A stretch of DNA of 33,085 nucleotides from Dysgonamonadaceae bacterium (GTDB lineage: Bacteria; Bacteroidota; Bacteroidia; Bacteroidales; Azobacteroidaceae): the NCBI GenBank assembly GCA_031253625.1, contig JAIRVZ010000021.1:1-33085 (forward strand), read 5' to 3'. The position numbers and the translations under genes are program-made. Position 1 is the first letter of the stretch; each line of letters begins with the position of its first letter. The notes under the pieces are model-generated. The model saw only the letters and a program-made list of their open reading frames with translations, searched no databases and had not been told where the DNA came from. Of this stretch, positions 10,192-19,364 are shown piece by piece.

Positions 10192-10248
10192 AGGGCTTTG
10201 CCCGAAGCAATCCAGAAATTAGATTGCTTCGCTACGCTCGCAATGACG
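10192..10248. repeat. Palindromic extragenic repeat in the rpoB-rpoC spacer
   Basis: CGTCATTG (10192-10199) pairs with CAATGACG (10241-10248), and inside these GAAGCAATC pairs with GATTGCTTC. The words GAAGCAATC and GCTCGCAATGACG are typical of dispersed palindromes found between genes in many genomes. It occupies about half of the 113-base rpoB-rpoC gap and would fold in the polycistronic RNA. Confidence 0.75.
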
Positions 10249-10256
10249 TAGCACAA

Positions 10257-13200
10257 TTATTCCAAAGTTACGCTAAGTCCAAGACCTCTCATTTCGTGTA
10301 ACAATACGCTGAGTGATTCGGGGATTCCCGCAGCCGGCATCGGATCGCCTTTTACAATTGCCTCATAAGCCTTAGAACGTCCTACGACATCATCAGACTT
10401 GATTGTAAGGATTTCCTGCAAGATGAATGATGCACCGAATGCTTCAAGTGCCCAAACCTCCATTTCTCCGAAACGCTGACCTCCGAACTGAGCCTTACCT
10501 CCCAATGGTTGTTGTGTAATCAAAGAGTAAGGGCCAATAGAACGGGCATGCATTTTATCATCAACCATGTGACCAAGTTTCAGCATGTAGATAATACCTA
10601 CGGTTGCAGGTTGGTCGAAACGTTCTCCGGTTCCACCGTCATACAAATAAGTTTTTCCGTAACGTGGAACTCCGGCTTTATCTGTCCATTCGTTCAAATC
10701 GTCTAAAGATGCACCGTCGAAAATAGGTGTAGCAAATTTCACACCCATATTCTTACCTGCCCAACCCAATACAGTTTCGAAAATCTGTCCGAGGTTCATA
10801 CGAGAAGGCACACCTAATGGATTCAATACGATATCGACAGGTGTTCCGTCTTCCAAGAAAGGCATATCTTCCTGACGAACAATGCGAGAAACGATACCTT
10901 TATTTCCGTGACGTCCTGCCATTTTATCTCCTACTTGCAGTTTACGTTTCTTAGCGATATAAACTTTCGCCATTTGAACAATACCTGTAGGAAGTTCATC
11001 TCCAATAGTTACATCGAATTTTTGGCGTCTCAATTCAGAATCCAGTTCTTTGTATTTTTTCAAGTAATTAACGATGATACTTTGAATCATTTGATTCTTT
11101 TCTTCATCGGTAGTCCATTTACTTACTTGAACAGTACTGTAATCTATTTTATTGAGTTCGGCTTGTGTGAATTTTATACCTTTAGGAATAATTTCCGAAT
11201 TCATAAAATCTTTTACTCCTTGAGAAGACTTTCCTTCTGTAAGCACAAGAAGTTTTTGAACCAAAACCTCTTTCAATTTGTCCATTTTCTTCTCAAACTC
11301 TTCGTCCAATTTAGGAAGAATTGCTTTATCTGCCAATCTCGATTTTCTCTTTTTTACTGCTTTTGAGAAAAGATTTGTACCGATAACCACACCGCTCAAA
11401 GAAGGAGATGCTTTCAAAGATGCATCTTTCACATCACCTGCTTTATCTCCAAAAATAGCACGGAGCAGTTTTTCTTCCGGAGAAGGATCGGATTCTCCTT
11501 TCGGAGTAATCTTACCAATCAAAATATCTCCCGGTTCAACTCTTGCACCCACGCGAATGATACCGTTTTCGTCCAAATCTTTGGTAGCATCTTCGCTGAC
11601 GTTAGGAATATCAGAAGTTAATTCTTCCACACCACGTTTGGTTTCGCGAACTTCGAGAATATATTCGTCAACATGAACCGAAGTGAAAATATCTTCGCGA
11701 ACTACACGTTCGTTGATAACAATAGCATCTTCAAAGTTATAACCTTTCCAAGGCATGAATGCCACTTTCAAGTTTCTTCCGATAGCTAATTCTCCATTTT
11801 GGGTAGAATAGCCTTCGGTTAATATTTGTCCGGCTACAACACGGTCTCCTTTTACGCAAATCGGGCGCAAGTCGACTGTTGTATTTTGGTTTGTTTTTCT
11901 GAATTTCGGAACAATATAGGATTTCACAGCAGTTTCGAAGCTTACAAATTCTTCATTTTCTGTGCGATCATATTTAATATCAATACGGTCGGCATCTACA
12001 TAAACCACTTCTCCCGGTCCTTCGGAAGTAATTTGCGTTCTGGAATCTTTAATCAATTGGCCTTCTACGCCCGTTCCGACAATCGGAGCCTCTGTACGCA
12101 ACAACGGCACTGCTTGACGCATCATGTTAGACCCCATCAATGCGCGGTTAGCATCGTCATGTTCAAGGAAAGGAATCAATGAAGCCGCAATAGATGCGAT
12201 TTGTGTAGGAGAAACGTCCATCAAGTTAACTTCATCAGGAGTAGCCAAAGGATAATCGGCATCCTGACGGGCTTTTACCCTCGAACGAATAAATGTTCCG
12301 TCATCATTCAACGGAGCATTTCCTTGAGCGATAATTTTACCTTCTTCTTCTTCCGCAGTAAGATATACAATGCCTCCCGGTGACAAATCAACCTTAGCAT
12401 CTTCTACTTTGCGGTAAGGTGTTGAAATAAATCCGAGGTCATTGATTTTCGCGTATACACACAACGAAGAAATCAAACCGATGTTTGGTCCTTCAGGAGT
12501 TTCAATCGGGCACAAACGTCCGTAGTGAGTATAGTGTACGTCACGTACCTCGAAACCGGCACGCTCACGAGACAAACCACCGGGTCCTAAAGCCGACATA
12601 CGACGTTTGTGCGTAATCTCAGCCAAAGGATTCGTTTGATCCATGAATTGCGACAAAGCATTTGTTCCAAAGAATGAATTAACTACCGACGAAATTGTCT
12701 TGGCATTAATCAAATCAATTGGAGTAAACACCTCATTATCACGCACATTCATACGTTCGCGGATGGTACGAGCCATACGAGCCAAACCGATTCCAAACTG
12801 GTTGTATAATTGTTCGCCGACCGTGCGGACACGACGGTTGCTTAAGTGGTCGATATCATCAACATCCGCTTTTGAGTTAACCAACTCAATCAGATACTTG
12901 ATAATTTCGATAATATCTTCTTTTGTTAAAACCTTAACTTCGGAACTTGTAGTCAGATTCAATTTTTTATTGATTCTGTAACGTCCCACTTCTCCGAGAT
13001 CATATCTTTTTTCGGAGAAAAACAAGTTTTGGATAACTTCTCTTGCACTGGCATCATCGGCAGGTTCTGCATTACGCAACTGACGATAAATATATACAAC
13101 AGCATCGCGTTCCGAGTTACTCGGGTCTTTTTGTAATGTGTTGTAAATGATGGCATAATCCGAAAGACTTTGCTCTTCCCTGTGCAACAAAATTGTTTGA

Positions 13201-14072
13201 ACGCCCGATTCCAGAATTTCTTCAACATGATCTTCGTTCAAAACGACTTCACGATCGATAATGACTTCATTACGTTCAATTGAAACAACTTCTCCGGTAT
13301 CTTCATCTACAAAGTCTTCCACCCATGATTTCAATACGCGGGCAGCTAATTTCCGGCCTATCGAATTTTTCAATTGAGTCTTGTTGACTTTGATTTCTTC
13401 GGCCAAATTGAAAATTTCAAGAATATCTTTATCACTCTCGAAACCAATAGCCCTCAACAATGTAGTAACAGGTAATTTTTTCTTACGATCGAGATAAGCA
13501 TACATCACGTTGTTTATATCGGTAGCAAATTCAATCCATGACCCTTTGAAAGGGATAATTCTGGCGGAATACAGTTTGGTACCGTTGGTATGGATACTTT
13601 GTCCGAAGAAAACACCCGGAGAACGGTGAAGTTGAGAAACAACAACACGTTCGGCACCATTGATAACAAATGTACCTTTTTCTGTAATATAAGGGATAGG
13701 CCCTAAATACACGTCTTGGATGACGGTATCAAAATCTTCATGTTCTGGATCCGTACAGTAAAGCTTTAACTTCGCTTTCAACGGAACGCTATACGTCAAA
13801 CCGCGCGCGATACACTCTTCAATGGTGTAACGTGGAGGATCAATGTAATAATCCAAAAACTCTAAAACAAAGTTATTACGGGTATCCGCGATAGGGAAAT
13901 TTTCTGCAAAAACTTTGTATAAACCTTCATTTTTTCTTTTTTCTGGAGGTGTGTCTAACTGAAGAAAGTCTTGAAACGACTTTAATTGCACTTCGAGGAA
14001 GTCCGGATACTGATACGGATTCTTAATCGATGCAAAATTTATTCTTTGATTGTTACTACTTATTGGAGACAT
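10257..14072 (-). CDS. rpoB: DNA-directed RNA polymerase beta subunit
   Basis: RpoB is the second large catalytic subunit. The 1,271-residue length fits the phylum. The rifampicin-pocket cluster [18 protein letters not shown] is present with D478, H488 and S493, equivalent to E. coli D516, H526 and S531. It therefore carries the rifampicin-sensitive type at these positions. [12 protein letters not shown] (clamp/active-site loop) and the C-terminal [10 protein letters not shown] segment are conserved. The gene lies upstream of rpoC and downstream of an attenuator-like hairpin after rplL. Confidence 0.98.
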   Translation of the reverse strand: MSPISSNNQRINFASIKNPYQYPDFLEVQLKSFQDFLQLDTPPEKRKNEGLYKVFAENFPIADTRNNFVLEFLDYYIDPPRYTIEECIARGLTYSVPLKAKLKLYCTDPEHEDFDTVIQDVYLGPIPYITEKGTFVINGAERVVVSQLHRSPGVFFGQSIHTNGTKLYSARIIPFKGSWIEFATDINNVMYAYLDRKKKLPVTTLLRAIGFESDKDILEIFNLAEEIKVNKTQLKNSIGRKLAARVLKSWVEDFVDEDTGEVVSIERNEVIIDREVVLNEDHVEEILESGVQTILLHREEQSLSDYAIIYNTLQKDPSNSERDAVVYIYRQLRNAEPADDASAREVIQNLFFSEKRYDLGEVGRYRINKKLNLTTSSEVKVLTKEDIIEIIKYLIELVNSKADVDDIDHLSNRRVRTVGEQLYNQFGIGLARMARTIRERMNVRDNEVFTPIDLINAKTISSVVNSFFGTNALSQFMDQTNPLAEITHKRRMSALGPGGLSRERAGFEVRDVHYTHYGRLCPIETPEGPNIGLISSLCVYAKINDLGFISTPYRKVEDAKVDLSPGGIVYLTAEEEEGKIIAQGNAPLNDDGTFIRSRVKARQDADYPLATPDEVNLMDVSPTQIASIAASLIPFLEHDDANRALMGSNMMRQAVPLLRTEAPIVGTGVEGQLIKDSRTQITSEGPGEVVYVDADRIDIKYDRTENEEFVSFETAVKSYIVPKFRKTNQNTTVDLRPICVKGDRVVAGQILTEGYSTQNGELAIGRNLKVAFMPWKGYNFEDAIVINERVVREDIFTSVHVDEYILEVRETKRGVEELTSDIPNVSEDATKDLDENGIIRVGARVEPGDILIGKITPKGESDPSPEEKLLRAIFGDKAGDVKDASLKASPSLSGVVIGTNLFSKAVKKRKSRLADKAILPKLDEEFEKKMDKLKEVLVQKLLVLTEGKSSQGVKDFMNSEIIPKGIKFTQAELNKIDYSTVQVSKWTTDEEKNQMIQSIIVNYLKKYKELDSELRRQKFDVTIGDELPTGIVQMAKVYIAKKRKLQVGDKMAGRHGNKGIVSRIVRQEDMPFLEDGTPVDIVLNPLGVPSRMNLGQIFETVLGWAGKNMGVKFATPIFDGASLDDLNEWTDKAGVPRYGKTYLYDGGTGERFDQPATVGIIYMLKLGHMVDDKMHARSIGPYSLITQQPLGGKAQFGGQRFGEMEVWALEAFGASFILQEILTIKSDDVVGRSKAYEAIVKGDPMPAAGIPESLSVLLHEMRGLGLSVTLE

Positions 14073-14111
14073 CTATGTTGGATATGTTTTTGAACTTAAT
14101 AATATAAAAAT

Positions 14112-14156
14112 AACACAAAAAGGTTAAGAACCTTCTAAACCGGAAGATTCTTAACC
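14112..14156 (-). terminator. Attenuator-like hairpin between rplL and rpoB
   Basis: GGTTAAGAA (14122-14130) pairs with TTCTTAACC (14148-14156), extended by CTTC/GAAG after one mismatch, around a small loop. On the minus strand the stem is followed by CTTTTTGTGTTA, a terminator-like T-tract. A partial terminator here would let more L10/L12 than polymerase be made, as is known for the rplL-rpoB gap in E. coli. Its use here is inferred. Confidence 0.75.
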
Positions 14157-14178
14157 AAAGACCTACAACGAGGATTTG

Positions 14179-14553
14179 TTATTTAAGTTCAACTTGAGCT
14201 CCGGCTTCTTCTAATTGTTTTTTCAATGCGTCAGCTTCGTCCTTAGCAACAGCTTCTTTAAGTGTGCTTGGAGCTCCGTCAACTAAATCTTTAGCTTCTT
14301 TCAAACCAAGACCAGTCAATTCTTTTACTAATTTAACGATTGCCAATTTTTGAGCACCTACTTCTTTCAATACTACGTCGAATGAAGTTTTTTCTTCTAC
14401 TGCGGCTTCAGCAGCAACAGGAGCAGCAGCAACAGCAACAGCTGCAGCAGCAGGTTCAATTCCGTACTCGTCTTTCAAAATTTGAGCAAGTTCGTTTACT
14501 TCTTTTACGGTTAAGTTTACTAATTGTTCAGCAAAAGCTTTCAAATCTGCCAT
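14179..14553 (-). CDS. rplL: 50S ribosomal protein bL12 (L7/L12)
   Basis: This is the acidic stalk protein that recruits translation GTPases. The 124 residues show the helical N-terminal dimerisation domain, an Ala/Val/Glu-rich hinge (about 34-55) and the compact C-terminal domain. The latter has [20 protein letters not shown] and [20 protein letters not shown]. It is cotranscribed with rplJ, 37 bases upstream, and followed by the attenuator-like hairpin. Confidence 0.97.
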   Translation of the reverse strand: MADLKAFAEQLVNLTVKEVNELAQILKDEYGIEPAAAAVAVAAAPVAAEAAVEEKTSFDVVLKEVGAQKLAIVKLVKELTGLGLKEAKDLVDGAPSTLKEAVAKDEADALKKQLEEAGAQVELK

Positions 14554-14590
14554 TTTTGTATGATTTTAAATGTTTATACTTTTTTAAAAA

Positions 14591-15106
14591 TTATCTTTTT
14601 GATAGAGTTTCTAAGACTCCATGGATGGTATTACCACCCGATTGAAGAGCAGAAATAACATTCTTAGCCGGAGATTGTAACAATCCGATAACGTCTCCGA
14701 TAAGTTCATTCTTACTCTTAATGTTAATTAAAGCATCCAAGTTTTCTGCACCGATGTAGAAACTTTCTTGAACATAAGCTGCTTTTAATTTAGGAATATC
14801 AGTTCCTTTAGCAAACTCTTTGATCAATTTAGCGGGAACATTTGCTGCGTTAGAAAACATAACGGCAGTATTTCCCTTCAATACTACATTTAATTCAGAA
14901 AAATCTCCTTCTACTTTTTCAAGTGCTTTCTTAAAAAGGGTGTTTTTAACAACAACCAATTTAATTTCCTGTTTATTACACTCTCTTCTTAACTTAGACG
15001 TTTTTTCCGCATTTAGCGTTGCAATATCTGTAAGATAGAAATTAGTGTATTCGCCTACGGTAGCAGCTATTTGTTCTATGATTGAGCTTTTATTTTCCTT
15101 TCTCAT
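14591..15106 (-). CDS. rplJ: 50S ribosomal protein uL10
   Basis: L10 anchors the L12 stalk to 23S rRNA. The 171-residue protein has the usual N-terminal rRNA-binding domain (YTNFYLTDIATLNAEKTSKL, VVVKNTLFKKAL) and a C-terminal helix that holds L12 dimers. It sits between rplA and rplL, 14 bases after rplA. Confidence 0.96.
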   Translation of the reverse strand: MRKENKSSIIEQIAATVGEYTNFYLTDIATLNAEKTSKLRRECNKQEIKLVVVKNTLFKKALEKVEGDFSELNVVLKGNTAVMFSNAANVPAKLIKEFAKGTDIPKLKAAYVQESFYIGAENLDALINIKSKNELIGDVIGLLQSPAKNVISALQSGGNTIHGVLETLSKR

Positions 15107-15120
15107 GATTTTCGATTGTT

Positions 15121-15819
15121 TTAATTTTCGTCAACTGATTTAGGGTCAATTTTAATACCCGGACTCATAGTACTTGAAAGAAATATGCTCTTAATATATG
15201 TACCTTTAGCAGCAGTAGGTTTTAACTTGTTTAAAGTTGCAACGAATTCTTTCGCATTATCACGAATTTGTTCAGGTAAGAACGATGATTTACCAACTGA
15301 AGTATGAACGATACCGGTCTTGTCTACTTTGAAGTCGATTTTACCTTGTTTCACTTCTTTTACGGCAGTGGCAACATCGTTGGTAACTGTTCCGCTCTTG
15401 GGATTAGGCATCAATCCGCGAGGACCTAAAACACGTCCTAACGCACCGATTTTACCCATGATAGCAGGCATAGTGATGATAACATCAATATCAGTCCAAC
15501 CACCTTTAATTTTTTCGATATATTCATCAAGTCCAACATAATCAGCACCTGCTTCTTTAGCTGCAGCTTCCTGATCAGGAGTACATAATGCGAGAACTCT
15601 AACTTGCTTACCTGTTCCGTGAGGCAATGAAACAACGCCTCTCACCATTTGGTTAGCTTTACGGGGGTCTACTCCCAAACGAACGTCGATATCGACAGAA
15701 GCATCAAATTTTGTCAAGGTAATTTCTTTTACCAAACTTGAAGCTTCTTTGAGAGTGTACAATTTCCCTGCTTCAATTTTACTGAAAGCTAACTTCTGTT
15801 TTTTTGTAAGTTTACTCAT
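15121..15819 (-). CDS. rplA: 50S ribosomal protein uL1
   Basis: L1 forms the mobile stalk near the E site and in many bacteria represses its own operon. The 232 residues are standard. Signature segments include [18 protein letters not shown] (about 60-77) and the [18 protein letters not shown] region (about 129-146). It lies between rplK (16 bases upstream) and rplJ. Confidence 0.97.
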   Translation of the reverse strand: MSKLTKKQKLAFSKIEAGKLYTLKEASSLVKEITLTKFDASVDIDVRLGVDPRKANQMVRGVVSLPHGTGKQVRVLALCTPDQEAAAKEAGADYVGLDEYIEKIKGGWTDIDVIITMPAIMGKIGALGRVLGPRGLMPNPKSGTVTNDVATAVKEVKQGKIDFKVDKTGIVHTSVGKSSFLPEQIRDNAKEFVATLNKLKPTAAKGTYIKSIFLSSTMSPGIKIDPKSVDEN

Positions 15820-15835
15820 ATCTCAATTGAAGTTT

Positions 15836-16279
15836 TTAATTATTTACAGGGAATTCCCCTTTTACTGCAATACCCATACTTCTCGCTGTTCCTGCAACCA
15901 TTTTCATAGCAGCATCAACAGTGAAACAGTTTAAGTCGACCATTTTGTCTTCTGCAATTGTCTTTACCTCATTCCAGGTAATTTCCGCAACTTTCTTACG
16001 GTTAGGCTCTGCAGAACCACTTTTCTGTTTCGATACTTCTAATAATTGTATCGCAACAGGAGGAGTTTTTACAACAAAATCGAAAGACTTATCTGCATAG
16101 TAAGTAATTACCACTGGCAACACCTTACCGGGCTTGTCTTGAGTTCTGGCATTAAATTGCTTGCAAAACTCCATAATGTTGATACCCTTGGAGCCTAATG
16201 CAGGCCCTACGGGAGGAGAAGGATTTGCTGCCCCTCCTTTTATCTGTAACTTAATCTGTCCAGCAATTTCTTTAGCCAT
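15836..16279 (-). CDS. rplK: 50S ribosomal protein uL11
   Basis: L11 binds the GTPase-associated centre of 23S rRNA. The 147-residue protein has the [21 protein letters not shown]-terminal signature (about 15-34) and the C-terminal RNA-binding end [19 protein letters not shown]. Its start codon directly abuts an AT-rich heptamer repeat, so the 5' untranslated region is made of tandem copies. nusG lies 103 bases upstream. Confidence 0.97.
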   Translation of the reverse strand: MAKEIAGQIKLQIKGGAANPSPPVGPALGSKGINIMEFCKQFNARTQDKPGKVLPVVITYYADKSFDFVVKTPPVAIQLLEVSKQKSGSAEPNRKKVAEITWNEVKTIAEDKMVDLNCFTVDAAMKMVAGTARSMGIAVKGEFPVNN

Positions 16280-16317
16280 TGTTTAATAATGTTTAGTGTT
16301 TAATGTTTAATGTTTAA
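16280..16317. repeat. TGTTTAA heptamer tandem repeat abutting the rplK start codon
   Basis: The heptamer TGTTTAA occurs at 16280, 16297, 16304 and 16311, with a variant TGTTTAG at 16290 and a 3-base interruption after the first copy. On the transcribed strand this is a run of TTAAACA units ending exactly at the rplK ATG (16279). Copy-number changes would alter the rplK leader. The remaining spacer to nusG (16318-16382) shows no feature I can name. Confidence 0.8.
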
Positions 16318-16382
16318 TATCGGGCTTTTCAACCTTAACTAAACGTTCAACTTTGTAAATCAAACCGCGTAACCAATCCGAT

Positions 16383-16922
16383 TTACTCTTTTTCAACTTG
16401 TAGGTAGCCTAACTCCAATGGGGTTTTACGACCAAATATCTTAACCATTACTTTCAATTTTTTCTTCTCGGTATTGATTTCTTCAATCACACCAAGGAAA
16501 CCATTGAAAGGCCCATGCGTTACCTTAACTGTTTCTCCTACATAGAATTCAACATCCAGTTCTTCCGGTTGATCTTGTAACTGATCGACTGTACCGAGAA
16601 TACGGTTCACTTCGGCAGGACGGAGGGGAACAGGTTTACCTTCTCCCAAGAATCCGATTACATAGTTTAAATTTTTAAGGAAATACATGACTTCTCCAAC
16701 CAAAGCAGCCTCAATAACAACATAACCGGGAAGATAAGCGCGTTCTTTCATCACTCTCTTTCCGTTGCGCACTGTTACTACTTTTTCGGTAGGAATGATA
16801 ACTTGAGAGAGATATTCACCCAAATCACCTTTCTTGATTTCAGTTTCAATGAATTCTTTTACCTTGTTCTCTTTTCCGCTAACAGAACGGAGGACATAAA
16901 ATTTCTTTTCGATTTCAGACAT
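16383..16922 (-). CDS. nusG: Transcription termination/antitermination protein NusG
   Basis: NusG binds the polymerase clamp and links it to Rho or the ribosome. The 179-residue protein has the NGN domain (KFYVLRSVSGKENKVKEFIE at the start, YLPGYVVIEA about 63-72) and a C-terminal KOW domain (VTHGPFNGFLGVIEEI, about 133-148). It lies 9 bases after secE in the canonical secE-nusG-rplKAJL order. Confidence 0.96.
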   Translation of the reverse strand: MSEIEKKFYVLRSVSGKENKVKEFIETEIKKGDLGEYLSQVIIPTEKVVTVRNGKRVMKERAYLPGYVVIEAALVGEVMYFLKNLNYVIGFLGEGKPVPLRPAEVNRILGTVDQLQDQPEELDVEFYVGETVKVTHGPFNGFLGVIEEINTEKKKLKVMVKIFGRKTPLELGYLQVEKE

Positions 16923-16931
16923 GTCTAATTA

Positions 16932-17138
16932 TCAAAAGATAAATTGGTAAATTTTCTTCATAACAAATTCGAAACTGGAATCAATCGCGAGAATAACCAC
17001 TGCAAGTATTAAGGAAGCTGATAATACTACAACTGCACTACTCGTTAATTCCTTTCCTGTCGGCCAAGACACCTTGTGAACAAGTTCGTTATAAGCCTCT
17101 ATGGTATAACTACCTATTTTTCGAAAAAACTTTTTCAT
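16932..17138 (-). CDS. secE: Preprotein translocase subunit SecE
   Basis: SecE clamps the SecY channel in the inner membrane. This is the short single-helix type, 68 residues. An amphipathic N-terminal helix carries ELVHKVSWPTGKEL, the conserved VxWPT signature, followed by one transmembrane helix (about 34-55). It lies between tRNA-Trp and nusG, as in most bacteria. Confidence 0.95.
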   Translation of the reverse strand: MKKFFRKIGSYTIEAYNELVHKVSWPTGKELTSSAVVVLSASLILAVVILAIDSSFEFVMKKIYQFIF

Positions 17139-17159
17139 CTAACTGATAGATTTTATTAG

Positions 17160-17232
17160 CACGGGTTGAAAGGCTCGAACTCTCGACCTACGGTTTTGGA
17201 GACCGTCGCTCTACCAACTGAGCTAAACCCGT
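17160..17232 (-). tRNA. trnW: tRNA-Trp (anticodon CCA)
   Basis: The minus strand folds as a complete cloverleaf. The acceptor stem is ACGGGTT/AACCCGT, the anticodon stem ACGGT/ACCGT encloses CTCCAAA, and a GTTCGAG T-loop follows. The discriminator base is G, and 3' CCA is not encoded. It sits between tuf and secE. Confidence 0.96.
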
Positions 17233-17237
17233 ATGTC

Positions 17238-17305
17238 AGTAGACAAGTTTTTTAGTAGACGAGTAAACGAGAAAAAAATCTCGTTTACTCGTTTACTTGT
17301 CTACT
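17238..17305. repeat. Nested palindromic repeat between tuf and tRNA-Trp
   Basis: An outer perfect 11-base pair of arms (AGTAGACAAGT at 17238-17248, ACTTGTCTACT at 17295-17305) encloses an inner perfect 12-base pair. The inner arms are GAGTAAACGAGA (17261-17272) and TCTCGTTTACTC (17279-17290), around a 6-base A/T loop. The arms are built from repeated words GTAGAC, GTAAAC and GAGT. It could end or process the tuf transcript before tRNA-Trp, but the T-run sits in the loop, so it is not a standard terminator. Confidence 0.8.
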
Positions 17306-17314
17306 CGTTTACTT

Positions 17315-18502
17315 TTATTCAATGATTTCAGTAATCTGACCGGAACCTACTGTACGACCTCCTTCGCGGATAGCGAAACGAAGACCTTCGCTACAAGCTA
17401 CCGGATAAATCAATTCTACAATAATTTCCAAGTTATCGCCCGGCATAACCATTTCTGTTCCTTCAGGAAGAGTGATTTCACCAGTTACGTCCAATGTACG
17501 GATATAGAACTGAGGACGATATTTATTATGGAATGGAGTATGACGACCACCTTCTTCTTTCTTCAAGATATATACGGAAGCTTTCATTTTAGTGTAAGGC
17601 TTCACTTTATTCGGGTGGGTAATAACCATACCACGTTTGATTTCATCTTTATCGATACCACGAAGCAACAAACCTACATTGTCACCAGCTTGACCTTCGT
17701 CAAGAATTTTACGGAACATTTCTACTCCTGTAACAACTGACTTTTTAGCTTCAGCACCTAAACCAATGATTTGAATTTCTTCACCTGTTTTGATAATACC
17801 TGTTTCGATACGACCTGTAGCAACTGTACCACGACCTGTGATAGAGAATACGTCTTCTACCGGCATCAAGAAAGGTTTGTCAATATCACGAGGAGGAAGA
17901 TCAATCCAAGTATCGCAATGGTTCATCAATTCCATGATTTGTTCTTCCCATTGTGGAATTCCGTTCAAACCTCCCAAAGCAGATCCGCGGATAACCGGAG
18001 TGTTGTCGCCATCAAATTCATAGAATGAAAGTAATTCTCTCATTTCCATTTCAACCAATTCCAACATTTCTTCGTCATCAACAGAATCACATTTGTTCAT
18101 GAAAACAACCAATTTAGGAACGTTTACCTGACGAGCCAAAAGGATGTGTTCGCGAGTTTGAGGCATCGGACCATCTGTAGCAGCAACTACGATGATAGCG
18201 CCGTCCATTTGAGCAGCACCGGTAACCATGTTCTTAACGTAGTCGGCGTGACCCGGACAGTCTACGTGCGCATAGTGACGAACAGCTGTTTCATATTCAA
18301 CGTGTGAAGTATTGATAGTAATACCTCTTTCTTTTTCTTCCGGAGCATTGTCAATTTGATCGAAAGACTTAACTTCAGAAAGACCTTTCTTTGCTAATAC
18401 TGTAGTGATAGCAGCAGTCAAAGTAGTTTTACCGTGGTCAACGTGGCCGATTGTACCGATGTTAACATGCGGTTTCGTCCGTTTAAATTGTTCTTTTGCC
18501 AT
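17315..18502 (-). CDS. tuf: Translation elongation factor Tu
   Basis: EF-Tu delivers aminoacyl-tRNA to the ribosome as a GTPase. The 395-residue product has GHVDHGKT (19-26), RGIT (59-62), DCPGH (81-85) and NKCD (136-139), plus both C-terminal beta barrels. It is embedded between four upstream tRNA genes and tRNA-Trp. This is the same tRNA-tuf-secE-nusG order known for tufB in E. coli. Confidence 0.98.
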   Translation of the reverse strand: MAKEQFKRTKPHVNIGTIGHVDHGKTTLTAAITTVLAKKGLSEVKSFDQIDNAPEEKERGITINTSHVEYETAVRHYAHVDCPGHADYVKNMVTGAAQMDGAIIVVAATDGPMPQTREHILLARQVNVPKLVVFMNKCDSVDDEEMLELVEMEMRELLSFYEFDGDNTPVIRGSALGGLNGIPQWEEQIMELMNHCDTWIDLPPRDIDKPFLMPVEDVFSITGRGTVATGRIETGIIKTGEEIQIIGLGAEAKKSVVTGVEMFRKILDEGQAGDNVGLLLRGIDKDEIKRGMVITHPNKVKPYTKMKASVYILKKEEGGRHTPFHNKYRPQFYIRTLDVTGEITLPEGTEMVMPGDNLEIIVELIYPVACSEGLRFAIREGGRTVGSGQITEIIE

Positions 18503-18549
18503 AATTTAAAATGATCTTTATTTAATTAATGATTGCTTTTCAAAAAACT

Positions 18550-18587
18550 AAAAACTAAAAGTGAAAAGTGAAAAAATTTTAGTTTTT
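18550..18587. repeat. A/T-rich inverted repeat between tRNA-Thr and tuf
   Basis: AAAAACTAAAA (18550-18560) and TTTTAGTTTTT (18577-18587) form an 11-base perfect inverted repeat with 16 bases between, inside a longer low-complexity tract (18541-18610). It may act as a processing hairpin separating the tRNAs from the tuf message. Nothing else is recognisable in this spacer. Confidence 0.6.
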
Positions 18588-18611
18588 CGTTTTTAACTTT
18601 TCGTTTTTTCG

Positions 18612-18683
<72 letters not shown>

Positions 18684-18688
18684 GAAAG

Positions 18689-18761
18689 AGCGGAAGACGG
18701 GACTCAAACCCGCGACCCTCAGCTTGGAAGGCTAATGCTCTATCGACTGAGCTACTTCCGC
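18689..18761 (-). tRNA. trnG: tRNA-Gly (anticodon TCC)
   Basis: The acceptor stem GCGGAAG/CTTCCGC is perfect. The anticodon stem TTAGC/GCTGA encloses CTTCCAA, giving TCC. The T arm CGGGTTTGAGTCCCG is regular. It is separated from its neighbours by only a few bases, so the four tRNAs are one transcript. Confidence 0.95.
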
Positions 18762-18769
18762 AATGTTTG

Positions 18770-18852
18770 TGGGCAGTGATGGATTCGAACCACCGAAGGC
18801 GTAAGCCAGCTGAGTTACAGTCAGCCCCATTTGGCCACTCTGGTAACTACCC
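18770..18852 (-). tRNA. trnY: tRNA-Tyr (anticodon GTA)
   Basis: This is a type II tRNA with a long variable arm (TGGCTTACGCC region). The acceptor stem is GGGTAGT/ACTGCCC. The anticodon stem GCTGA/TCAGC encloses CTGTAAC, giving GTA. The T arm is GGTGG/CCATC around TTCGAAT, and the discriminator is A. Confidence 0.95.
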
Positions 18853-18861
18853 ATTTTTTCG

Positions 18862-18935
18862 AGCCTCTTGTCGGATTCGAACCAACGACCCCGAGATTAC
18901 AAATCACGTGCTCTGGCCAGCTGAGCTAAAGAGGC
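18862..18935 (-). tRNA. trnT: tRNA-Thr (anticodon TGT)
   Basis: The acceptor stem GCCTCTT/AAGAGGC is perfect. The anticodon loop TTTGTAA gives TGT. The anticodon stem CGTGA/TCTCG contains a central T-T mismatch, which is unusual but tolerable. It is the first tRNA of the cluster, immediately behind the operon promoter. Confidence 0.92.
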
Positions 18936-18965
18936 ATAAATGAACGACTTAGAAGTCAAAGAACA

Positions 18966-18999
18966 AGCCGTTTCCCCCTTTTTTAGAGGCGAAACGGCT
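18966..18999. repeat. Hairpin at the predicted 5' end of the tRNA-tuf transcript
   Basis: AGCCGTTTC (18966-18974) and GAAACGGCT (18991-18999) are perfect 9-base arms. The predicted start of the minus-strand transcript falls at the right arm, so the hairpin would form at the extreme 5' end or act on DNA. It lacks a T-tract and is unlikely to be the hpf terminator. Confidence 0.6.
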
Positions 19000-19000
19000 G

Positions 19001-19031
19001 CAAATTTAGTAATTATTTTTAAAGTAGCAAA
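19001..19031 (-). promoter_or_regulatory. Strong Bacteroidota-type promoter of the tRNA-tuf-secE-nusG-rpl cluster
   Basis: On the minus strand TTTG (19028-19031), a 19-base spacer and TAAATTTG (19001-19008) match the consensus perfectly. It lies about 65 bases upstream of tRNA-Thr(TGT), in the gap after hpf. It is the only clear promoter seen ahead of the tRNA-tuf genes. Confidence 0.8.
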
Positions 19032-19046
19032 ACTTAACTTGTTTTT

Positions 19047-19346
19047 TTATTTACTCTTCTGTTTTTCTTTAAATTTAGTGATCTGTTTCTCAACTGCCTC
19101 GATAGCATCTACGATTGATTCTTCGAAAGAATCACTTAATTTCTCCGCAAAAAAGTCTTGTCCCGAAGCACTAACTTTGAGAGAAGCATTCTTGTTGTTA
19201 GCACTTTCAGGCTTTACAACCTTCAATACAACTTCAGCCGATAAAATTCCATCATGGAATTTATCCAACTTTGCAACTTTTTTCTGAATAAAATCTTCTA
19301 ACTGTTGACTTGTGTCAAAGCGAATCGCTTGAATTCTGATTTCCAT
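19047..19346 (-). CDS. hpf: Ribosome hibernation-promoting factor (short HPF/RaiA type)
   Basis: The 99-residue protein has the HPF/RaiA beta-alpha fold: MEIRIQAIRFDTSQQLEDFI at the start, then EVVLKVVKPESANNKNASLK, and a basic C-terminal helix FKEKQKSK. Such proteins bind the decoding centre and silence 70S ribosomes or drive dimers in slow growth. It lacks the extra domain of long HPFs. It follows xerC by 18 bases. A perfect AGGAGGA precedes the start, which is exceptional in this phylum. Confidence 0.88.
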   Translation of the reverse strand: MEIRIQAIRFDTSQQLEDFIQKKVAKLDKFHDGILSAEVVLKVVKPESANNKNASLKVSASGQDFFAEKLSDSFEESIVDAIEAVEKQITKFKEKQKSK

Positions 19347-19352
19347 TTTTAT

Positions 19353-19359
19353 TCCTCCT
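19353..19359 (-). promoter_or_regulatory. Consensus Shine-Dalgarno site of hpf
   Basis: The minus strand reads TATAGGAGGAATAAAAATGG, giving AGGAGGA 6 bases before the ATG at 19346. Bacteroidota ribosomes generally ignore such sites because the 16S tail is occluded (established knowledge), and the other genes here have only A-rich leaders. Confidence 0.85.
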
Positions 19360-19364
19360 ATATT

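Noticed and set aside
5869-14072. Rifampicin-resistance changes in rpoB
   Set aside because: The key pocket residues D478, H488 and S493 are the usual sensitive-type residues.
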